From CAYJPA01 sp964371945 (GTDB lineage: Bacteria > Chloroflexota > Chloroflexia > Thermomicrobiales > UBA6265), in contig CAYJPA010000004.1 in assembly GCA_964371945.1 (NCBI GenBank), positions 32,107 through 96,106 on the forward strand: a stretch of 64,000 nucleotides of DNA, written 5' to 3'. Below are positions 35,852-44,176 of this stretch, one piece after another. Positions within the stretch are counted from its first letter, which is position 1. Every line of letters starts with the position of its first letter. A model generated the notes under the pieces. It was given only the letters and a program-made list of their open reading frames with translations. It was not told the DNA's origin and made no database searches. The translations under genes were made by a program, and so were the position numbers.

Positions 35852-36577
35852 ATGTCTGAACTGCAGCGATTCCCATCGGTGACCGGCGAACAGATGGCCG
35901 AAGTCGACCGGATGATGATCCGGGAGCTAGGCGTCGATGTGCTCCAACTCATGGAGGTCGCCGGACGGGCGGTGGCGGGCTTCGCACGCGACTGGATGCT
36001 CGGCGGCGATGCGGCCGGCAAGCGAGTGCTGATTCTCTGCGGAACTGGCGGAAACGGCGGCGATGGATTGGTGGCCGCCCGGTTCCTTCACGCCTGGGGC
36101 GCGCAGGTGGAGGTCTGGCTGAGTCATCGCCCCGATCCCGATCGAGGCGTGGCCGCTCACCAGCTCGCGATCGTCGAACGGATGAAAATTCCCGTGACCG
36201 TTTCGACGCTCCAACCCGATCTGCCTGCAGCGGATCTTGTGATCGATGCGCTGTTGGGATTCAGTCTCTCGGGACCTCCCTCCGGGGAAACGGCCGCCTT
36301 GATCCGGGCGGCGAACACACAATCCGCGCCGGTTCTGGCGGTCGATCTTCCGTCGGGGCTGCTCGCAACCGACGGCATCCCGCTCGAGCCCTGTATCCGT
36401 GCGACGACGACCCTGACGCTCGCGATGCCGAAGCGTGGCTTGTTCGAGCTCGCGGCAAGCGCGTTTGTGGGCGCGCTATTCGTGGCCGACATCGGGGTGC
36501 CGTCTGAAATCTATCTGAGCTTCGGTGTCAGTATTTCGCCCATATTCTCCCATGCGGACGTGGTCGAGTGCCTGTAA
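35852..36577 (+). CDS. NAD(P)H-hydrate epimerase (YjeF N-terminal domain)
   Basis: A 241-residue stand-alone YjeF_N domain (NAXE), which epimerises damaged NAD(P)HX so that the dehydratase can repair it. Signs: VTGEQMAEVDRMMIRELGVD at the start, ILCGTGGNGGDGLVAARFL (nucleotide-binding loop, ~60-80), LVIDALLGFSLSGPPSG and VLAVDLPSGLLATDG. The ADP-dependent dehydratase half (YjeF C-terminal domain), often fused, is absent and not seen elsewhere in the window. ATG 35852 is chosen because it starts the family N-terminus; upstream in-frame sequence is intergenic. Confidence 0.88.
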   Translation: MSELQRFPSVTGEQMAEVDRMMIRELGVDVLQLMEVAGRAVAGFARDWMLGGDAAGKRVLILCGTGGNGGDGLVAARFLHAWGAQVEVWLSHRPDPDRGVAAHQLAIVERMKIPVTVSTLQPDLPAADLVIDALLGFSLSGPPSGETAALIRAANTQSAPVLAVDLPSGLLATDGIPLEPCIRATTTLTLAMPKRGLFELAASAFVGALFVADIGVPSEIYLSFGVSISPIFSHADVVECL

Positions 36578-36766
36578 CAGGTGATTCAATGACGAATCTC
36601 AATCAATTTCACCAAAAAGCGCCCCTATACCCTGTTCGCTCTCGATTACCTCGTCTACCATTCGCGCGCTGTCCGGTTTGCTACACTCCGCGTGGGGACG
36701 TAGTGGCAGCGGTTAATCTGACGCGATGCCGCGTCAGACTTGGACATCAACAGAAAGAGGTTGGGG

Positions 36767-36931
36767 ATGGCAGCAGTTGAAGCCTATTGTGTCAAGTGCC
36801 GCGAAAAGCGCGAAGTCAAGGACCCAACGGACGTCACAATGAAGAACGGCCGCCACGCGATTCAGGGCACCTGCCCGGTATGCGGCACTAAGCTCTTTCG
36901 CATGGTGAGCGACAAAGCGGCTAAGGCGTAA
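36767..36931 (+). CDS. DUF5679 small zinc-ribbon protein
   Basis: A 54-residue protein with paired cysteines YCVKCREKRE and GTCPVCGTKLF, a treble-clef-like zinc ribbon of the DUF5679 type. Its role is unknown; proteins of this kind are common in Chloroflexota and Actinobacteria and usually small nucleic-acid or ribosome-associated factors (inference). ATG 36767 follows AAAGAGGTTGGGG. A strong hairpin follows. Confidence 0.8.
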   Translation: MAAVEAYCVKCREKREVKDPTDVTMKNGRHAIQGTCPVCGTKLFRMVSDKAAKA

Positions 36932-36969
36932 CCAAGCTGCACGTCCAATTCATCCAGTTCACCAAGACG

Positions 36970-36997
36970 GAGGCCGGGTCCGTGCCGACCCGGCCTC
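36970..36997. terminator. Strong hairpin between convergent genes
   Basis: Perfect 11-bp stem GAGGCCGGGTC/GACCCGGCCTC with a 6-base loop, placed between the DUF5679 gene (+) and the dehydrogenase gene (-). It can work in both directions; the downstream T tract is poor. Confidence 0.7.
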
Positions 36998-37010
36998 GCT
37001 CGTTCTTCCA

Positions 37011-38087
37011 CTAGAGCGGCATCACGAAATTCTTCAATACACCGCCGCTGAGCGACGCCTCCATTGCTTCATGGAATGATGTCAGCGGGTATGCGCCGGC
37101 GAGCAGTGGTTTGACCTTCAAGCTTCCGTCCGCGATCGCCGCAATCGTTTTGGGATAGCAGAACGGCCCCAGGTGGCTGCCGTGGATGGTTAGCTCTTTC
37201 ATGTCGCCAACGAGCGTCCAGTTGATCGTCGCTGGCTCATTGAAAACACTGAACTCGACGAATGTGCCGAGCTTCCGAACCGCCTGCAACCCCTGCAGGA
37301 TGCCGGCCGCATTTCCGCTGGCTTCAATGTAGACATCGCAGCCGTAACCGCCGGTCAGGTCTCGCACGCGCTGAACCGCATCTTCTTGTGTCACGTCGAT
37401 CCCGACGGCGGCGCCGAGCTGAAGCGCCATGTCGAGCCGGTACTGCCTGGCGTCGAGCGCGATCACCATGCCCGGATTGAAAAAGCGCGCGATCTGGATC
37501 ATACAGAGCCCGATATTGCCGGCGCCGCCGATCACGACCACATCGCCTGGTTTGATCTCGCCGCGGTCGACCGCGTGCCAGGCGCACACTGCCGGCTCCA
37601 CGTATCCCGCCTCGGAATCAGAGAGCGATTCAGGTACTTTATGAACCAACGCATTCTCCGGATAGCGATTGAATTTGGCGAATCCGCCGTCGGTTTGATG
37701 CTTGAAGCCGAAGATCCAATGGCGATTGCACATCCAATACTGATCGTTTTGGCAGAAACGGCAATCGCCGCAGGGAATGATCTGTTCGGCGATCACCCGG
37801 TCGCCGATCGCCACGCCGTGCTTTTCGGCCGCACCCTCGCCGAGCGCAACGACCCGGCCGGCATACTCGTGGCCGGCGATGCACGGTCCCTCGAGGTAAC
37901 CGCTTTTGCCGTCCTTGCCCCAGAAGATCTCGTTTCCGAGCCAGGCTTTCATGTCGGAGGCACAGATGCCGCAGGCGCCGACCTCGACCAGCACTTCGCC
38001 GGGTCCGGGTTGCGGAACCGGACGCTCCTCAACGCGGTAGTCCTTCGGTCCATGCACTCGGACCGCCAGCATCGTCGTTTCGGTCAT
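37011..38087 (-). CDS. Zinc-dependent alcohol (polyol) dehydrogenase, erythritol/threitol dehydrogenase-like
   Basis: A 358-residue medium-chain dehydrogenase. Catalytic zinc ligands: Cys in GACGICASDMKAW and His-Glu in IAGHEYAGRVV. Structural-zinc cysteines: CGDCRFCQNDQYWMC, the last being the fourth ligand. NAD-binding: VVVIGGAGNIGLCMIQIAR (about 180-198) followed by an acidic residue (VIALDARQ), favouring NAD. The overall sequence, including the stretch HWIFGFKHQTDGGFAKF, resembles L-threitol/erythritol dehydrogenases, but the substrate is not established. ATG 38087 follows GGAGGACCCAG; an upstream extension is excluded on that ground. Divergent from the IclR regulator gene, which probably controls it. 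Confidence 0.85.
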   Translation of the reverse strand: MTETTMLAVRVHGPKDYRVEERPVPQPGPGEVLVEVGACGICASDMKAWLGNEIFWGKDGKSGYLEGPCIAGHEYAGRVVALGEGAAEKHGVAIGDRVIAEQIIPCGDCRFCQNDQYWMCNRHWIFGFKHQTDGGFAKFNRYPENALVHKVPESLSDSEAGYVEPAVCAWHAVDRGEIKPGDVVVIGGAGNIGLCMIQIARFFNPGMVIALDARQYRLDMALQLGAAVGIDVTQEDAVQRVRDLTGGYGCDVYIEASGNAAGILQGLQAVRKLGTFVEFSVFNEPATINWTLVGDMKELTIHGSHLGPFCYPKTIAAIADGSLKVKPLLAGAYPLTSFHEAMEASLSGGVLKNFVMPL

Positions 38088-38285
38088 CGTCTGGGTCCTC
38101 CGATGCATTGTGCCTGAGATCGTTGCTGCAGTCTCCATCAGATCGACGGCGCTCGCAACGACGAAGGCTCGCATGGCCTGAACAACACAGAAACTGTAAT
38201 CTTTGATGCAGAACTTCAAAATTGATCCCACGGTTCTCTTGACCTGCTTACCATGACATGATAGCCTGTTGAAGGAACCAATATG

Positions 38286-38304
38286 ATTTTGCTGGAATCA
38301 AAAT
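38286..38304. promoter_or_regulatory. Possible operator next to the IclR-type gene
   Basis: Inverted repeat ATTTTG-N7-CAAAAT directly before the ATG of the regulator gene, covering the place of its ribosome site. It lies in the 217-base divergent region shared with the dehydrogenase gene. Candidate autoregulatory site; no experimental basis. Confidence 0.3.
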
Positions 38305-39120
38305 ATGACGACCATCGCGGAAGAGATAACCGAACGCACCTATCGCATCTCTTCCGTCGAGAAGGCGTTTGTGGTGCTTGACGCATTCGCATCGCCGCCG
38401 TACCGGTTTACGCTCTCTGAAATTAGCGTTCGCACGGGTCTGTCGACGAATCAGGCATTCCGCCTGCTCCATACGCTGGTCGGCACCGGATACGTCCGTC
38501 AGGAGCCCGAAACCAAGATTTACAGTCTCGGGCCGCATGTCTTTGGCCTGGTTCCCGCGCTCTTCAACGGCGATCAACTGCTGCTTGCCGCCCGCGAGAC
38601 GTTGGAGGCCGTTTTCAGCCAATCCGGCGAGGTCGTTTCGTTGATCGTGCCGGAAGGCGATTTCGGCACCATTTGTGTCTATGTTCGCGACCGCGCGGAC
38701 TCAACCCTCATGCCCGCGTCGATCGGTTCGCGATCGCCTGACCTGCACGCCGGCGCGGTCGGCAAGCTCTTCTTGGCACACAAGAGCGAGCGCGAAATCG
38801 AACGTTACTTCACGGAGCGCGAGCCGCTTCTTCGATACACCGCCTACACACCGATCTCACGCGAAGCGGTCTCGCGGGAAATCCGCACGATCAGAGCTCA
38901 GGGCTATTCGATCAGTAACGAAGAAGTAGCCGAGGGTATGTACGGAATTGCCGCGCCGATTCGGGATCGTCGCGGAAGCGTGGTGGCGGCTATTACGATC
39001 GCCGTGCCCGTGTCGAGATCACGTCCGGATGAGCGCGAGCGCCACCAAACGGTGGTGATCGATGCGGCACGCCGGATTTCAGCCAATTTGGGTTATCGCG
39101 CCGTGGTGGCGCTTGGATAA
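38305..39120 (+). CDS. IclR-family transcriptional regulator
   Basis: A 271-residue regulator. Winged helix-turn-helix at about 18-80 (KAFVVLDAFASPPYRFTLSE, ISVRTGLSTNQAFRLLHTLV) and an IclR effector-binding domain (~95-265) with the characteristic AGAVGKLFLAH segment, EEVAEGMYGIAAPIRDR and VVAAITIAVP. IclR proteins respond to small carbon sources or intermediates. Its divergent position suggests control of the polyol-type dehydrogenase, and perhaps of the downstream ABC importer genes. Confidence 0.88.
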   Translation: MTTIAEEITERTYRISSVEKAFVVLDAFASPPYRFTLSEISVRTGLSTNQAFRLLHTLVGTGYVRQEPETKIYSLGPHVFGLVPALFNGDQLLLAARETLEAVFSQSGEVVSLIVPEGDFGTICVYVRDRADSTLMPASIGSRSPDLHAGAVGKLFLAHKSEREIERYFTEREPLLRYTAYTPISREAVSREIRTIRAQGYSISNEEVAEGMYGIAAPIRDRRGSVVAAITIAVPVSRSRPDERERHQTVVIDAARRISANLGYRAVVALG

Positions 39121-39206
39121 CTGCTTTCCAGATGCGATCCAGGATGGATTAGTCTGGTGGAGCATGACAATCTTCGATTCGATCCTGGAACACGAGGGAG
39201 AAAGCA

Positions 39207-40880
39207 ATGGCTGTACCTATTCAACCTGAAAACTTGGACGTCCGAACACTCGAAGTAACGCGGCGAGGGCTGATCAAACTCGCCGGTGCGTCTGCCGGTC
39301 TCGCGGCGCTGACCGGCGGAAGCGTTGGCTCGTTTATCACCCCGGAATCGGCGTTCGCGCAAGATGCCGCGGCCGGAACATTGATCGAAGGCTTCACGCG
39401 GCCGATCGGACTTCTGGCCCCGATCGTCGACGCCGATCGCCAAACCCAGTTCTTGTTCGACACTCTGGTTTCCACGAGTGCCCAAACGTTGCAGCCGCAA
39501 CCGAACCTGGCCGCGAGCTGGGAAATTTCGGAAGACGGACTGACCTACACCTTCACGCTCGCGCCGGATGTTGCGTTCCATGACGGCGAGCCTTTCACCT
39601 CGGCCGATGTGAAGTTCACCTTTGATCTTTTACTCAACGAGCTGACCGCGTCGGCTTACTACTCGCTCTTCAGCGGCCGGATTGCCTCGGTCGAAGCGCC
39701 TGATCCCACCACGGTGGTAGTTACCCTGACCGCTCCCTCGCCGACCTTCCTTGGCGATCTTTCCGCCTACAGCATTGGAATCTTGCCGCAGCATCTCCTG
39801 GCCGATGTCAAACCCGAAGAACTGGCCGCGAGCGAATTCGCGACCGCGAAACCGGTTGGTACCGGACCCTTCAAGCTCAAGGAGTTCCGCGCCGGGGAGG
39901 CCTTGATCCTGGAGGCAAATGCGGCCTACCACCGCGGCGCGCCGAAGCTCGAAGGACACGTGATCAAGATCCTCGGGGATTCGACCGTCGCCTACCAGCA
40001 ACTGAAAACCGGCGAGGTCGATGTCGCCGCCATTTCCGCCGACTTCTACGACGATGCGAAGACGCAGGAGAACTTCACCTCGGTCGTCATCGACACCTTC
40101 GGCATCACCTTGCTGGCCTTCAACCAGGACGCGACCACTGGGTCGGCCGCGCTGCAGGATCTCAAGGTTCGGCAGGCGCTCTTCTACGGGATCGACCGCC
40201 AGTTGATCATCGATCGGATCCTCAGCGGGCTGGGTCAGGTCGCGGTCGGTACCGAGCCGCCCGCCACCTGGGCTCACCAGCCGGATCAGATTACCGAGAA
40301 ATTCGCCTACGATGCCGCCAAAGCCGCCGCGCTACTCGATGAGGCCGGCTGGGTCGCGGGGGATGACGGCATTCGCGTGAAAGACGGCGCAAAGCTGACA
40401 CTTCGTGCCCTGGCGAACTCCTCGGCGAAGACCAATGAGGGCATCATCCTCGCGATACAAGAATTCTGGGCGGCGATTGGGGTGGAATTGGCGCCCGCGC
40501 TCGAAGCCGACGCCTACTGGGACAAGCTCCTGGCCAAGGATTATCAGGTCGCGCTGGTGGGCTACACCTTCGCGCCCGATCCGGATCAATCACTGGCATG
40601 GTCGAGCACGAGCCCATACAACGCTTGGGGCTACAGCAACCCGAGAGTCGACGAACTGCTCGCGAATGGGCTGGCCTCTTCAGATATCGAAGAACGTAAG
40701 GCGATCTACCTCGAGATGCAGAACATCCTGCTGGCCGATCTTCCGGCAGCCGTGCTGCACTTCGATCAGCGGGTGACCGGCGTCAACAACCGGGTCAAGA
40801 ACTACGTTCCGACCGCGGTCGGTTACTACTACGCGATTCACTTCGACGCACCGACCTGGGAGATCGCGGCCGCCGAGTAG
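39207..40880 (+). CDS. ABC transporter substrate-binding protein, family 5 (peptide/oligosaccharide type)
   Basis: A 557-residue extracytoplasmic solute-binding protein (SBP_bac_5, DppA/OppA type). The N-terminus holds a twin-arginine-like signal (VTRRGLIKLAGASAGLAALTGG, 16-37) instead of a lipobox. Family landmarks: LAASWEISEDGLTYTFTLAPDVAFHDGEPFTSADV (in parts, near 95-130), VGTGPFKLKEF (~215) and VRQALFYGIDRQLII (~315). Such proteins bind peptides, nickel, or glycans; ligand not known. GAGGGAGAAAGCA precedes ATG 39207. It is followed, after a palindromic repeat, by two permease genes. Confidence 0.9.
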   Translation: MAVPIQPENLDVRTLEVTRRGLIKLAGASAGLAALTGGSVGSFITPESAFAQDAAAGTLIEGFTRPIGLLAPIVDADRQTQFLFDTLVSTSAQTLQPQPNLAASWEISEDGLTYTFTLAPDVAFHDGEPFTSADVKFTFDLLLNELTASAYYSLFSGRIASVEAPDPTTVVVTLTAPSPTFLGDLSAYSIGILPQHLLADVKPEELAASEFATAKPVGTGPFKLKEFRAGEALILEANAAYHRGAPKLEGHVIKILGDSTVAYQQLKTGEVDVAAISADFYDDAKTQENFTSVVIDTFGITLLAFNQDATTGSAALQDLKVRQALFYGIDRQLIIDRILSGLGQVAVGTEPPATWAHQPDQITEKFAYDAAKAAALLDEAGWVAGDDGIRVKDGAKLTLRALANSSAKTNEGIILAIQEFWAAIGVELAPALEADAYWDKLLAKDYQVALVGYTFAPDPDQSLAWSSTSPYNAWGYSNPRVDELLANGLASSDIEERKAIYLEMQNILLADLPAAVLHFDQRVTGVNNRVKNYVPTAVGYYYAIHFDAPTWEIAAAE

Positions 40881-40945
40881 GCTTTTCGTCACTATGAGTA
40901 GTCTGTCCAGCCACAATTGTCGGGCTGCAAGACATACCTGCTCCA

Positions 40946-41095
40946 CCGTCATCCTGAGGCGACACCGAAGGATCTCTCGTTCAAATTCCGCGCAGTTCTA
41001 GGAGAAAACGGTCTATACACCCCGGTGAGCGTCGATTATCGAACCAAGACGGACGCCGAACAAGGAGAGATCCTTTGACAAGCTCAGGATGACGG
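40946..41095. repeat. 150-bp palindromic MITE-like element
   Basis: Terminal inverted repeats: CCGTCATCCTGAG begins the left arm at 40946 and its complement CTCAGGATGACGG ends the right arm at 41095. The arms also share AAGGATCTCTC/GAGAGATCCTT. About 38 bases per arm with a ~75-base centre, no coding capacity. It sits between the binding-protein and permease genes of the ABC importer, and could form a large hairpin that reduces read-through. Confidence 0.75.
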
Positions 41096-41194
41096 TTTGC
41101 CGGATGGCCGTTCATTTACCCAAAACAGCAGGGTCCAGGAAAAATCGTCGTGCTCCTTTCATGTAACGGTGTGTGCGGAACGGGGCTACTTTGA

Positions 41195-42166
41195 ATGGCA
41201 CGGTATATCGTCCGCCGGTTGTTGCAGATTCCGTTGCTTTTGCTCGGCGCGACGATCATCACCTTCTCGATCGTTCACCTCGCGCCCGGAAGTCCGGTTG
41301 ACGATCTGCGGCTTTCGATTCCTGGAATCAGCCCCGAGGATTTGGCGAGGATCGAGCGCACGCTCGGGCTCCACAAGCCGCTCCACCGCCAGTACCTGGG
41401 CTGGCTCGGACAGCTCGTACAGGGCGACTTCGGCATTTCGATGACCAATCGCCGGCCCGTGCGAGCCGAATTCTTCGAACGGCTGCCGAACACCTTGCTG
41501 CTGACGACATCCGCTCTGGTCGTCGCGCTGTTGATCGCGGTGCCAGTTGGAATCGTCGCGGCGATCAAGCGCAATTCGGCGTTCGACCAGTTTGCGAACG
41601 GCTTCGCCACGCTCGGAAATGCGCTACCCACCTTCTGGATCAGCCTGCTCCTGATCCTCGCCTTTTCGGTTCAAGCCTCGAGTTGGGGACTTCCTATGCT
41701 TCCATCGAGTGGTATGCGCTCGGTTGTCGGTGGTGGCGCTCTGGGCGATCGTCTCCGCCATCTTGCGATGCCGGTCGCGGCGCTGAGCGTCTTTCAAATC
41801 GCCGATTTCATGCGGTATGTGCGTGCGCAAATGCTAGAGGTTCTGGGACAGGACCACGTGCGAACTGCCCGCGGCAAAGGACTTAGCGAGCAGGCGGTCA
41901 TTGTGGGTCACGCGTTTCGAAACTCGCTGTTGCCGCTGGTCACGCTCGTCGGCCTCTCGATTCCACAACTTGTCGCCGGCGCGGCGGTCGTTGAGACCAT
42001 CTTTTCCTGGCCGGGAATCGGCTCACTGAGTGTCGAATCGGCCGCGAACCGCGACTATACGACCGTTATGGGGCTGACCGTGTTCATTGCCGGCTTTACG
42101 TTGTTCTCCAATCTCGTGACCGACATCCTCTACGCCGTGGTCGATCCGCGGATCAGGTACCGGTGA
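41195..42166 (+). CDS. ABC transporter permease, DppB type
   Basis: A 323-residue inner-membrane permease with six hydrophobic helices, opening with the invariant MARYIVRRLLQIPLLLLGAT of OppB/DppB proteins and a long loop before TM2. The EAA-type loop is seen as TARGKGLSEQAVIVGHAFRN (about residue 225-244), which contacts the ATPase. Partner of the following permease and of the binding protein upstream. No ATPase genes are adjacent, so the importer must use a subunit encoded elsewhere. Confidence 0.9.
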   Translation: MARYIVRRLLQIPLLLLGATIITFSIVHLAPGSPVDDLRLSIPGISPEDLARIERTLGLHKPLHRQYLGWLGQLVQGDFGISMTNRRPVRAEFFERLPNTLLLTTSALVVALLIAVPVGIVAAIKRNSAFDQFANGFATLGNALPTFWISLLLILAFSVQASSWGLPMLPSSGMRSVVGGGALGDRLRHLAMPVAALSVFQIADFMRYVRAQMLEVLGQDHVRTARGKGLSEQAVIVGHAFRNSLLPLVTLVGLSIPQLVAGAAVVETIFSWPGIGSLSVESAANRDYTTVMGLTVFIAGFTLFSNLVTDILYAVVDPRIRYR

Positions 42167-42314
42167 CGCAAGGGTAAGGCGGTGAGGGGGAAAGGCGGTT
42201 AAGAGAACGGAAGAGGAAAAGAGCTCTTCGGCAACGAGGACGCGTGAATCGAGAAACAGCCGGCGGGCGTGGCGGCGGTTTCGGGCGAATCGGCTGGCGA
42301 TCTTCGCGCTCGTC

Positions 42315-43100
42315 GTGTGCGCGATCTTGCTGGCGCTTGCGATCGCTGCGCCGCTGGTTACTCGGTACATCACCCATGTCGGCCCGAACAAGCAGAGCCT
42401 GCTGCAAAACTTTCAACCTCACGGCGATGGGCACTGGCTGGGCACCGACGAATATGGTCGCGATGTGCTGACCAGGCTGGTTTATGGCATGCGAGTGTCA
42501 TTGGGAGTCGCCGCGCTGGCGACCCTGGTCACACTTGTGGTCGGCACGGTAGTCGGCGCGACAGCGGCGTTCTACGGAGGAGTCGTCGACCAGGTCTTGA
42601 TGCGGATAGTCGACGTCATGCTGTCGATCCCGGGCATTTATCTGTTGATCCTGATCGGGGCGCTCTTCAGAGTCGGGCCCGGCGAGCTTGCCGTCTTGAT
42701 TGCCCTCATCAGTTGGTATGGTCTCGCACGCTTGATTCGAGCGGAAGTGCTTTCGATCCGCCAACGTGAGTTTGTCGAGGCCGCGAGGGTGATCGGCGCA
42801 TCCGGCCATACGATCATCTTCCGTCATGTGATGCCGAACGTGACGCATCTGATCGTGGTGTTTGCGACCGGCGCAATCCCGAGCTACGTGCTGCTTGAAG
42901 CCGCAATGTCCTTTCTCGGACTCGGTATTCAGGCACCGACCGCCTCACTGGGAAGCATGCTCATCGGCTCGACCCAGTATCTCTACAAGCGGCCCGCGCT
43001 CATCTTCTTCCCAGGGTTGACGATCACGGTGATCGCGCTCATGGTTTCGATTGTCGGCAACGCGTTGCGCGATGCGTTGGATCCCCGGCTCAATGGTTGA
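42315..43100 (+). CDS. ABC transporter permease, DppC type, start uncertain
   Basis: A 261-residue permease (from GTG 42315) of the OppC/DppC type: DEYGRDVLTRLVYGMRVSLGV after TM1, and the ATPase-contact loop VEAARVIGASGHTIIFRHVMPN. The conserved first part of the family (WRRFRANRLAIFALVV) lies upstream in the same frame at about 42270-42317, but this stretch has no start codon before an in-frame stop at 42183. A GTG at 42244 in another frame would join it if one base is missing near 42264. Either the gene starts late and lacks its N-terminal end, or the sequence carries an indel. Confidence 0.8.
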   Translation: MCAILLALAIAAPLVTRYITHVGPNKQSLLQNFQPHGDGHWLGTDEYGRDVLTRLVYGMRVSLGVAALATLVTLVVGTVVGATAAFYGGVVDQVLMRIVDVMLSIPGIYLLILIGALFRVGPGELAVLIALISWYGLARLIRAEVLSIRQREFVEAARVIGASGHTIIFRHVMPNVTHLIVVFATGAIPSYVLLEAAMSFLGLGIQAPTASLGSMLIGSTQYLYKRPALIFFPGLTITVIALMVSIVGNALRDALDPRLNG

Positions 43101-43121
43101 CGCGCTTCAGGAGCAAAGTAC

Positions 43122-43745
43122 ATGAAGATTCCAGCAGAGGTTTTTGAACAGGGCGAATCCTATTCTCAGTATCGGGAGCGCATTCTGGCCGAGGAGGGAA
43201 CGATGCGCGATCTCCTCATTGCGAGCGAGGCAAAGCTCGCGCAAACGGAGATCGACATCTCCCCGTTTCTCCGCCTATCGCGGCAGTACCGGGTACTTGT
43301 GCTGTCGGAGGACTGGTGCGGTGACTGCACGGACAACCTGCCGATTCTCAACCGGATCGCGGCCGAAACCGGCAAGATCGATGTGCGGATCGCTTCCCGT
43401 GACGCCAATGAAGCAATCGCGGACGCGTTCCTGAAGTACGGCAGGTTCAGATCGATTCCGCTGGTGCTCTTCCTGAATGAAGACGGCACGGTTGCCGGTC
43501 ACTTCATCGAGCGACCCGAACGTGTGACCGAGCTCCGCGCGGCCAGGCGAGCAGAGATCTACGAGCAGCACCCGGAATTCGGCGCGCCTGAGGCGTACGC
43601 GACACTAGAGCCTGAGTTGCGAGCAGCACTCGGCGAACTGCTGATGGAGATACGGGAGGACGTGCGTCCGTTTGCGATTGCGGAGGTCGTGCGTGAGCTT
43701 GGCGCGATCGCCGAACAGGCGGATGCGGCAGAGGTGCGGGCATAG
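43122..43745 (+). CDS. Thioredoxin-family protein
   Basis: A 207-residue soluble protein with a thioredoxin fold at about 50-130; the redox motif is EDWCGDCTDNLPI (WCGDC, near residue 66), preceded by the strand YRVLVLSED and followed by IPLVLFLNEDGTVAGHFIERP with the cis-proline (IP). C-terminal ~70 residues are helical. A similar family is found in Bacilli (thioredoxin family proteins with WCGDC). AGGAGCAAAGTAC precedes ATG 43122. It lies 21 bases behind the permease gene and directly before the Rdx gene. Confidence 0.85.
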   Translation: MKIPAEVFEQGESYSQYRERILAEEGTMRDLLIASEAKLAQTEIDISPFLRLSRQYRVLVLSEDWCGDCTDNLPILNRIAAETGKIDVRIASRDANEAIADAFLKYGRFRSIPLVLFLNEDGTVAGHFIERPERVTELRAARRAEIYEQHPEFGAPEAYATLEPELRAALGELLMEIREDVRPFAIAEVVRELGAIAEQADAAEVRA

Positions 43746-43747
43746 CG

Positions 43748-44011
43748 ATGGCAAAGCAACCCCTGAAAGTGACGATCTCCTATTGCGCCGAATGCGGATA
43801 TGAACCGCGGACGCTTGAGCTTGCCGGCGCATTGATGAAGGCGTTTGGTTACAAACTCGCTGCCATTGAGCTCGTGCCCTGGCACGAGGGATCGTTCGAT
43901 GTGCTGGTCAACGGCGAGCTCATCCACTCGATGTATCGCGAAGGCGGCTTTCCAGAATCGACCGACATGATCCAGATCATCCGCGAAAAACTTGCCTCCC
44001 CGGTATCTTGA
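43748..44011 (+). CDS. Rdx (SelW/SelT/SelH-like) thioredoxin-fold protein
   Basis: An 87-residue protein of the Rdx family: KVTISYCAECGYEPRTLELAGAL, with the CxxC redox pair where eukaryotic relatives carry selenocysteine. The middle strand and final GGFPESTDMIQIIREKL helix fit. Function unknown, presumably thiol redox. It starts two bases after the stop of the thioredoxin-family gene, so the two form a redox pair. Confidence 0.85.
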   Translation: MAKQPLKVTISYCAECGYEPRTLELAGALMKAFGYKLAAIELVPWHEGSFDVLVNGELIHSMYREGGFPESTDMIQIIREKLASPVS

Positions 44012-44074
44012 TCAGCGCCTGGTCGAACGTCGCATCATGGCCGTCGCGCAGGAACCTGAGAACGTGGCCATTCT

Positions 44075-44099
44075 GTAGGGGCAGACCTCCTGTCTGCCC
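44075..44099. repeat. GGGCAGAC palindromic repeat, inverted copy
   Basis: GTAGGGGCAGACCTCCTGTCTGCCC-type sequence, the reverse complement of the repeat at 13091-13118 with few changes. It lies in the 165-base gap between the Rdx and Maf genes. Confidence 0.65.
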
Positions 44100-44176
44100 T
44101 TCTTCACACATCGCAATACTCATTTTTCGATTGCTGCTTGTTGTCTGATGCATCCGATTGGCGCGATGATTTCTCC

